Of a stretch of DNA of 64,000 bases, positions 59,107 to 64,000 are shown one piece after another. This DNA comes from Dyella kyungheensis (GTDB lineage: Bacteria; Pseudomonadota; Gammaproteobacteria; Xanthomonadales; Rhodanobacteraceae), in assembly GCF_016905005.1 (NCBI RefSeq), contig NZ_JADIKC010000004.1, positions 62,001-126,000 of the forward strand, read 5' to 3'. The position numbers were made by a program, and so were the translations under genes. The notes below the pieces were generated by a model, which did no database searches, was not told the DNA's origin, and worked only from the letters and a program-made list of their open reading frames with translations. How positions within the stretch are numbered: the first letter of the stretch is position 1; each line of letters starts with the position of its first letter.

Positions 59107-59733
59107 ATGACGCAGGATCTGGAACATCCGCCGCATCACCTGGGGAGGCGGCACCTGGAACGCTTGGTGATGCTTTCCGATGGCGTGTTCGCCATCGCCA
59201 TCACCCTGTCGGCCCTGGAAATCAAGCCAGACACCGGCGAGGGCGTGTCGCTATGGCAGGCCTGGTCGCTGTCGTTGCTGGTCTATTTCATGAGCTTCGT
59301 GTTGATCGGCGCGATCTGGCTGGTGCACCGGCGCATCGTGTCCTGGCTCAACCATATCGACACCGCGGGCACCGTGATCAGCATGGTCCTGCTCAGCCTG
59401 GTGGCCTTGGTGCCGGTGGTCATCCGCTACGCCTTGACGCATCCGCAGCGGCACGATGGCTTCCTCGCGTATTCGCTGCTTTTCGTCCTGCTGTATCTGA
59501 CCCTGGCCGTGCTGCTGGCCTATCTGACCCACGGGGTGAAAATGGCCGTGCACGCGCCGCCGAGCGAAGCGCAGCAATTGCTGGCGAAGCTCGGTTTCGC
59601 CGTGCTCGTCTTTTCCGCCGCGGCCTTGTACCTGCAAGGTTGGATCGTGGCCGCCATCGTCTGCGCGCTGGCCGCCGTGCCGTTGCGATGGGTGGCCTGG
59701 CGCCGCGAGTCAAAGGCCGCGGAGGCCCGCTGA
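59107..59733 (+). CDS. TMEM175/DUF1211 family potassium channel
   Basis: 208 aa with about six TM segments. The family signature is 'RLVMLSDGVFAIAITLSALE' (FSDGVFAIAITLL in relatives), which lines the pore of TMEM175-type K+ channels. A TM2 region contains 'FMSFVLIGAIWLVHRRIVSW'. Bacterial members may be weakly K+ selective. GAGAGGA precedes the ATG. The C-terminus is basic (RWVAWRRESKAAEAR). Confidence 0.88.
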   Translation: MTQDLEHPPHHLGRRHLERLVMLSDGVFAIAITLSALEIKPDTGEGVSLWQAWSLSLLVYFMSFVLIGAIWLVHRRIVSWLNHIDTAGTVISMVLLSLVALVPVVIRYALTHPQRHDGFLAYSLLFVLLYLTLAVLLAYLTHGVKMAVHAPPSEAQQLLAKLGFAVLVFSAAALYLQGWIVAAIVCALAAVPLRWVAWRRESKAAEAR

Positions 59734-59755
59734 GGAAGCCGCTCGGCGCGCAAAG

Positions 59756-59790
59756 AAAAAACCCTCTCCAGTAGCGGTCATGGAGAGGGT
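59756..59790 (-). terminator. Intrinsic terminator for the minus-strand lipoprotein gene
   Basis: CCCTCTCCA (59762-59770) and TGGAGAGGG (59781-59789) form a perfect 9-bp stem; on the minus strand it is followed by a run of T (59761-59756). Confidence 0.85.
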
Positions 59791-59860
59791 TCTGCAAGGG
59801 CGTCCCGAGTCGTCCATCGGACGCTTCACGGCAAAGTGCGGGACGTATTGGCCAGTGGTG

Positions 59861-60277
59861 TTACATGTCGCAGCCGAACGAGGCGTAGGTCTGCTTGGCA
59901 GCATCGCTGGCCTGCTTGCACTGGGCGGCCAACGCATCCTTGCCACCCGGCTGCGCCATCGCGGCCTTCCACTGCTCGGTCGAGGTCTTCATGGCCTGGT
60001 CGAACATGGCGCGCTGGGCTTCGGGGACCTTGGCGGCCAGGCAGGCCTTGACCTTGCTGATGTAGTCGTCGCACTCGGCAATGCCGATCTTGCCGTCGCC
60101 GGCATCAGCCGTTGCCGCAGGGGCTGCCTGCTCAGCAGCGGCCGGCGCCGAGGTCGAGGCCGGGGCGGGCGTTGCGGCAGGTTGGTCGGCGGCCGGGGCG
60201 CTGTTGCTGCCGGTCTTGTCGCACGCGGCCAGTGCGATCATCAGCAATGCCGGCAGCAGGGTTTTCTTCAAATCCAT
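59861..60277 (-). CDS. Putative lipoprotein with paired cysteines, 138 aa
   Basis: Signal 'MDLKKTLLPALLMIALAACD' with lipobox LAAC (lipid Cys19). A long Ala/Pro/Ser-rich linker follows (about 25-60), then a helical domain with four cysteines, 'ECDDYISKVKACLAAKVP' and 'QCKQASDAAKQTYASFGCDM', likely two disulfides. It is exported and membrane tethered, function unknown. ATG 60277 is chosen; ATG 60289 would add four codons but its AGG is too close. Confidence 0.72.
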   Translation of the reverse strand: MDLKKTLLPALLMIALAACDKTGSNSAPAADQPAATPAPASTSAPAAAEQAAPAATADAGDGKIGIAECDDYISKVKACLAAKVPEAQRAMFDQAMKTSTEQWKAAMAQPGGKDALAAQCKQASDAAKQTYASFGCDM

Positions 60278-60402
60278 GGGTGAAATCATCCTGGTCAATG
60301 GTTCCCGGCATGGTGCGGATTTTTGACCAAGGGTTCTGTAGGCTCCGAAGGGCTGCGTCTGTAAGGGCTTCGTGCCTCCCCTCGTCGGCCTGGGCGAGCC
60401 GG

Positions 60403-60408
60403 TACAAT
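60403..60408 (+). promoter_or_regulatory. -10 box of dusA, likely leaderless
   Basis: TACAAT matches the -10 consensus at five of six bases. Its position puts the expected start site (6-7 bases downstream) on or next to the dusA ATG at 60415, and no Shine-Dalgarno is visible between them. The -35 region is weak. Confidence 0.55.
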
Positions 60409-60414
60409 GGCGCC

Positions 60415-61416
60415 ATGTCAACCTCGATTGCCCCGAAGCCGCCGCTGCACCCGCACGACTGGCGCCTCACCGTTGCCCCGATGATGGACTGGACGGATCG
60501 GCACTGCCGCTACTTCCATCGCCTGCTCTCGCCCCATGCGCGCCTGTACACCGAAATGGTGACCAGCGCCGCGCTCGTCCGCGGCAAGCAGCTGCGCCTG
60601 CTCGAACACAGCCAGCAGGAGCACCCGGTGGCCCTGCAGCTGGGCGGCAGCGAGCCGGCCGAGCTGGCCATCGCCGCCCGCTACGGCGCCGAGGCGGGCT
60701 ACGACGAGATCAACCTCAACGTGGGCTGTCCTTCCGACCGCGTGCAGTCCGGCCGCTTCGGTGCCTGCCTGATGCGCGAGCCGGCCCTGGTGGGCGATTG
60801 CGTGAAGGCCATGCGCGATGCGGTGGACGTGCCGGTCACCGTGAAATGCCGCATCGGCGTGGACGATCAGGACGACTACGCCGACCTGCAGCACTTCACC
60901 GAAACCATGCTCGGCGCGGGCGTCCAGGTGCTGGTGGTGCACGCCCGCAAGGCCTGGCTGCAAGGGCTCAGCCCCAAGGAAAACCGTGAGATCCCGCCGC
61001 TCGACTACGAGCGCGTGTATCAGCTCAAGCGCGAATTCCCCGGATTGGTGGTGGTGATCAACGGCGGCATCACCAGCGTGGAGCAGGTGCAGGCGCACCT
61101 GGCCCAGGTCGATGGGGTGATGTTGGGGCGCGCCGCCTATCACGACCCCTACGTCCTGGCCCGGGTCGAGGCCGCGCTGTACGGTGAGCCGATGCCGGAG
61201 CGTGAAGACGTCCTTCTCCGCATGCGCCCCTACATCGAGGCCGAACTGGCCCGAGGGACCGCGCTCAAGCACATCAGCCGGCACCTGCTGGGGCTTTACC
61301 AGGGCGAGCCGGGAGCCCGCTGCTTCCGCCGCCGGCTGAGTGAGGGTGCCCATCTGCCGGGCGCCGATTGGTCACTTATTGAGCAGGCCGTCGCGCAACC
61401 CCGGATTGCCGCGTGA
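60415..61416 (+). CDS. dusA: tRNA-dihydrouridine(20/20a) synthase DusA
   Basis: 333-aa FMN enzyme that reduces uridine 20/20a in the D-loop of tRNAs. It has 'RLTVAPMMDWTDRHCRYFHR', 'LQLGGSEPAELAIAARYGAE', the catalytic Cys in 'INLNVGCPSDRVQSGRFGAC', 'VTVKCRIGVDDQDDY' and 'VVVINGGITSV'. The C-terminal helical domain 'ALKHISRHLLGLYQGEPGAR' is typical of DusA. Its GC-rich start lies right behind a -10 box. Confidence 0.96.
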   Translation: MSTSIAPKPPLHPHDWRLTVAPMMDWTDRHCRYFHRLLSPHARLYTEMVTSAALVRGKQLRLLEHSQQEHPVALQLGGSEPAELAIAARYGAEAGYDEINLNVGCPSDRVQSGRFGACLMREPALVGDCVKAMRDAVDVPVTVKCRIGVDDQDDYADLQHFTETMLGAGVQVLVVHARKAWLQGLSPKENREIPPLDYERVYQLKREFPGLVVVINGGITSVEQVQAHLAQVDGVMLGRAAYHDPYVLARVEAALYGEPMPEREDVLLRMRPYIEAELARGTALKHISRHLLGLYQGEPGARCFRRRLSEGAHLPGADWSLIEQAVAQPRIAA

Positions 61417-61514
61417 CCGTTCAGGTTCGTCCGGCCTATATTCAGCCGCGATTCCATAGTCTGAACGCCAATGGATACCGCCTCCCCGCCGAGCCCCCGG
61501 GCTTGATCAAGCAA

Positions 61515-61835
61515 ATGAAAACCATCCTGCGTCCTGCGGCATGGCTGCTGGCACTGACGACTGGGGCCAGCGCCTTGGCTGCCCAGTCCAGCGAGCCGTC
61601 GCTGTCGCTGGAGCAGGCCGTGACCCAGGTCCAGCACGAGACCGGCGGCAAGGTGTTGTCCGCCAGTACCGTGCGGCGGGGCCGCAGTTCCTTCGAACAT
61701 CGCGTGAAAGTGCTTACGCCAACCGGGCACGTACGCGTGGTGACCGTAACCACGGAGGCCAGCAAGGCGCCGGCTTCCAGTGATTCGACCAAGAACCCGT
61801 CCAGTGACGGTGGAAGCAACAAGGAGAAACACTGA
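61515..61835 (+). CDS. Periplasmic PepSY-like protein upstream of phoP
   Basis: 106 aa. The signal peptide 'MKTILRPAAWLLALTTGASA' ends near ALAAQ. The mature core 'LEQAVTQVQHETGGKVLSAS' and 'FEHRVKVLTPTGHVRVVTVT' fit a PepSY fold, thought to inhibit peptidases or help sensor kinases. A Ser/Lys-rich tail follows. I used ATG 61515; a GTG at 61413 is in frame but adds a non-signal leader. The stop overlaps the phoP start, so it is in one operon with phoP/phoQ. Confidence 0.8.
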   Translation: MKTILRPAAWLLALTTGASALAAQSSEPSLSLEQAVTQVQHETGGKVLSASTVRRGRSSFEHRVKVLTPTGHVRVVTVTTEASKAPASSDSTKNPSSDGGSNKEKH

Positions 61836-62527
61836 TGCGCATTCTTTTGGTTGAGGACGAGGCTCCCCTGCGCGAGACCCTCGCAGCCCGCCTGAAGCGC
61901 GATGGTTTTGCCGTCGATGCGGCCCAGGACGGTGAAGAGGGCATGTATCTCGGACGCGAAGTGCCCTTCGATCTGGCCATCATCGACCTTGGCCTGCCCA
62001 AGATGTCGGGCATGGACCTGATCAAGTCGCTGCGTGAAGCCGGCCAGCGCTACCCCATCCTGATCCTCACCGCCCGCGGCGGCTGGCAGGACAAGGTGGA
62101 GGGCCTCAAGCACGGTGCCGACGACTACCTGGTCAAGCCCTTCCACGTGGAAGAACTGCTGGCGCGCATCAACGCGCTGGTGCGCCGCGCCAGCGGCTGG
62201 TCCAAGCCGATCCTGGCCTGTGGCCCGATCAAGCTGGATACCACCGCGCAGACGGTGACGGTGGAAGGCAAGCTGGTCGACCTGACCAGCTACGAATACA
62301 AGGTGCTCGAATACCTGATGCTGCATGCCGGTGAGCTGGTCTCCAAGGCCGACCTCACCGAGCACATCTACCAGCAGGATTTCGATCGCGACTCCAACGT
62401 GCTTGAGGTCTTCATCGGCCGCCTGCGCAGGAAGCTGGACCCGGAAGGCAACCTCAAGCCCATCGAGACGGTACGTGGACGCGGATACCGCTTTGCCATC
62501 CCTCGCAGCGAAGCCGAAGACGAATGA
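61835..62527 (+). CDS. phoP: Response regulator PhoP-like (OmpR family)
   Basis: 230 aa. The receiver domain has phospho-acceptor D51 ('LAIIDLGLPKMSG'), acidic pair E7/D8 and K102 in 'YLVKPFHVEE'. The C-terminal winged helix is of OmpR type, with 'SNVLEVFIGRLRRKLDPEGN'. By sequence it is close to xanthomonad PhoP ('SKADLTEHIYQQDFDRDSNV'). It controls envelope and Mg2+/acid responses in relatives. The ATG overlaps the PepSY stop (TGATG). Confidence 0.93.
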   Translation: MRILLVEDEAPLRETLAARLKRDGFAVDAAQDGEEGMYLGREVPFDLAIIDLGLPKMSGMDLIKSLREAGQRYPILILTARGGWQDKVEGLKHGADDYLVKPFHVEELLARINALVRRASGWSKPILACGPIKLDTTAQTVTVEGKLVDLTSYEYKVLEYLMLHAGELVSKADLTEHIYQQDFDRDSNVLEVFIGRLRRKLDPEGNLKPIETVRGRGYRFAIPRSEAEDE

Positions 62528-62549
62528 TCCGCCGCCGCCGCGCCGCCCG

Positions 62550-63911
62550 TTGTCACTGGCGGCGCGCGCGGCTCTGGCGACTGGCTTCGTGCTGGCCGCG
62601 TTCCTGGGCGTGGTGGGTCTCACGCTTACGCGCACCAATGCCGACAGTTCGCTGAAGGGACTGCAGGACCGCCTGCAGAATTTCGTCGTGGCCTACCTTG
62701 CGGGCACCGAAGTCGGTCGCTCCGGCAAGGTGCTGCTGCCCGATACACCGCCCGATCCGAGCTTTTCGCGCCCGGGCTCGGGGCTGTATGCCGTGGCCAT
62801 CGGCGACGGCGGCTACAAATGGGAATCGCCCTCGGCGATCGGCCGCGATTTCGGTTTCCTGCGCCCGCTCGCGCCCGGCGAAGGCGAGTTCGTCGGCCCG
62901 GTCGATACGCGCATGGGCCGCCTGTACTACTACATCTACGGCGTCGCACTCGATACCTCCGAAAAGAAATCGGTGCACCTCACTTTCATGGTGGCGCAGA
63001 CCGAGGATCAGCTCGAAGGGCGCAACGCCGTCTTCCGGCGCAGCCTGGTGTTCTGGCTCGCCTCGCTGGGCGTGATGCTGATCCTGCTGCAGATGTTGCT
63101 GCTGCGCTGGAGCCTCACGCCGCTGCGCAAGGTCGCCAACGAAATGTCGCGCGTGGAGCGCGGCGAACGCGAACATCTGGGCGATCAGTATCCGCTGGAA
63201 CTGACCGGCCTTACCGAACGCATCAATGCCTTCATCGACAGCGAGCGCGAGCAGCGCGTGCGCACGCGCAACACGCTGGCTGATCTCGCGCACAGCCTGA
63301 AGACGCCGCTGGCGGTCATACGCTCGAGCCTGGAAAGCGCGATTGCCGAATCGGCGCTGCGCGATCCGGTGCTGGAACAGGTGCGCAAGATGGACGAACT
63401 GGTGGCCTACCAGCTCGCGCGCGCGGCCACCTCGGGTCGCCAGACGTTTGCAACGACGGCCATTCCCATTGCCAGTCACGCGGAAGACCTGGTGCAGAGC
63501 CTGGAGAAGGTCTACGCCGCGAAGAACGTGCTGTGCGAATTCGACATCGACGACAACGCCTCGTTCTACGGCGAGCAGGGCGACCTGCTGGAACTGATGG
63601 GCAACCTGTTGGAGAACGCGTTCAAATGGGCGCGCCATCGCGTGCTGCTGGTGGTGAAGATGCGTCCGGTGGCGGGGCGGCAGCGTCCCGGTCTGTGGTT
63701 GAGCGTGGAGGACGATGGTCCGGGCGTCGACGACGACAAGATCGAGACGGTGTTGCAGCGTGGCGTGCGCGGCGATGAGCGTGTGCAGGGGCACGGGATC
63801 GGGCTGTCGATCGTGCAGGACATCATCCGCGCTTATGGTGGAGAGTTGTTGGTGGATCGATCGCCGGAGTTCAATGGGGCGCGGTTTAGCGTGAAGTTTC
63901 CGCCGGTTTGA
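62550..63911 (+). CDS. phoQ: Sensor histidine kinase PhoQ-like
   Basis: About 453 aa. TM1 (about residues 8-28) and TM2 (about 170-190) flank a periplasmic sensor. Then come a HAMP-like linker, the H-box 'LADLAHSLKTPLAVIRSSLE' with H248 (PhoQ hallmark), N-box 'MGNLLENAFKWARH', and G-boxes 'DDGPGVDDD' and 'GHGIGLSIVQDII'. The start is uncertain. No in-frame ATG exists near the usual position: GTG 62475, TTG 62493 and TTG 62550 are options. An ATG at 62524 that overlaps the phoP stop (ATGA) lies one frame off. I place the start at TTG 62550 with low certainty; the rest is firm. Confidence 0.88.
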   Translation: MSLAARAALATGFVLAAFLGVVGLTLTRTNADSSLKGLQDRLQNFVVAYLAGTEVGRSGKVLLPDTPPDPSFSRPGSGLYAVAIGDGGYKWESPSAIGRDFGFLRPLAPGEGEFVGPVDTRMGRLYYYIYGVALDTSEKKSVHLTFMVAQTEDQLEGRNAVFRRSLVFWLASLGVMLILLQMLLLRWSLTPLRKVANEMSRVERGEREHLGDQYPLELTGLTERINAFIDSEREQRVRTRNTLADLAHSLKTPLAVIRSSLESAIAESALRDPVLEQVRKMDELVAYQLARAATSGRQTFATTAIPIASHAEDLVQSLEKVYAAKNVLCEFDIDDNASFYGEQGDLLELMGNLLENAFKWARHRVLLVVKMRPVAGRQRPGLWLSVEDDGPGVDDDKIETVLQRGVRGDERVQGHGIGLSIVQDIIRAYGGELLVDRSPEFNGARFSVKFPPV

Positions 63912-63916
63912 TTTAG

Positions 63917-63998
63917 CTCGTCATCCCCGCCTAGGCCCCATTCGCTCGTCATTCCGGCGTAGGCCGGAATCCAGTTTCGTCAGTGTCCAGTTGTTGCG
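63917..63998. repeat. 54-bp dispersed hairpin element, copy 2, plus degenerate partial copy
   Basis: The full copy 63945-63998 has a stem ATTCCGGC (63951-63958) / GCCGGAAT (63963-63970) with compensatory changes relative to copy 1 at 17834, and the same tail ending TTGTTGCG. A decayed partial copy (CTCGTCATCCCCGCC) precedes it at 63917. It follows the phoQ-like stop directly and the window ends within or just after it. Confidence 0.82.
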
Positions 63999-64000
63999 TT

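Overview
The window is high-GC DNA (codon third positions are overwhelmingly G or C) with tightly packed genes. The gene content points to a gammaproteobacterium of the order Xanthomonadales, most likely Rhodanobacteraceae (Dyella, Rhodanobacter or Luteibacter-like). The clues are the PhoP/PhoQ-type pair with its upstream PepSY-like protein, DUF3667 and DUF4124 proteins, a short-form AMP nucleosidase, TPR-sulfotransferases beside a large TonB-dependent receptor, and REP-like palindromes. The genus is inferred from family resemblance, not from a database match. I see no rRNA, tRNA, CRISPR array, insertion sequence or prophage.

Layout. 160-6008: a tripartite RND efflux operon (pump, adaptor, outer-membrane channel) behind an inverted-repeat operator candidate. 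6165-10685 (minus): priA, ndh and tal. 11161-17797: DUF3667 membrane protein, MATE exporter, SppA protease, an orphan ABC ATPase with a small lipoprotein, and an SDR. 17798-18479: a gene-free block made of several repeat types. 18480-23557: DUF4124 protein, DegV, FadE and AMP nucleosidase.

23913-34366 is the most unusual part. A 984-residue TonB-dependent receptor is followed by three TPR-sulfotransferases, one TPR protein with an aspartyl/asparaginyl beta-hydroxylase domain, and a compact sulfotransferase. These look like one functional locus that couples uptake across the outer membrane to sulfation and hydroxylation of an unknown substrate.

34562-48955 is a mixed housekeeping and accessory stretch: quinone reductase, KirBac-like K+ channel, YgjP-like metallopeptidase, PIN protein, nicotinamidase, MFS exporter, cardiolipin synthase, a LysR-controlled MFS/PRISE/quinone-reductase cluster, an FAD/NAD(P) protein and a cysteine dioxygenase. 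49182-60277 carries small envelope proteins, a TonB protein, a tandem universal stress protein, hemolysin III, a GTG-started TfoX-like gene, a DUF885 peptidase, DUF456, a small kinase, a LysR/SDR divergent pair, ferredoxin-NADP+ reductase and a TMEM175-type channel. 60415-63911 carries dusA and the phoP/phoQ-like system. The phoQ-like gene has a problematic start.

Dispersed repeats recur: four REPIN-like inverted REP pairs (6023, 18283, 56255, 57969) and two copies of a 54-bp hairpin element (17834, 63945).
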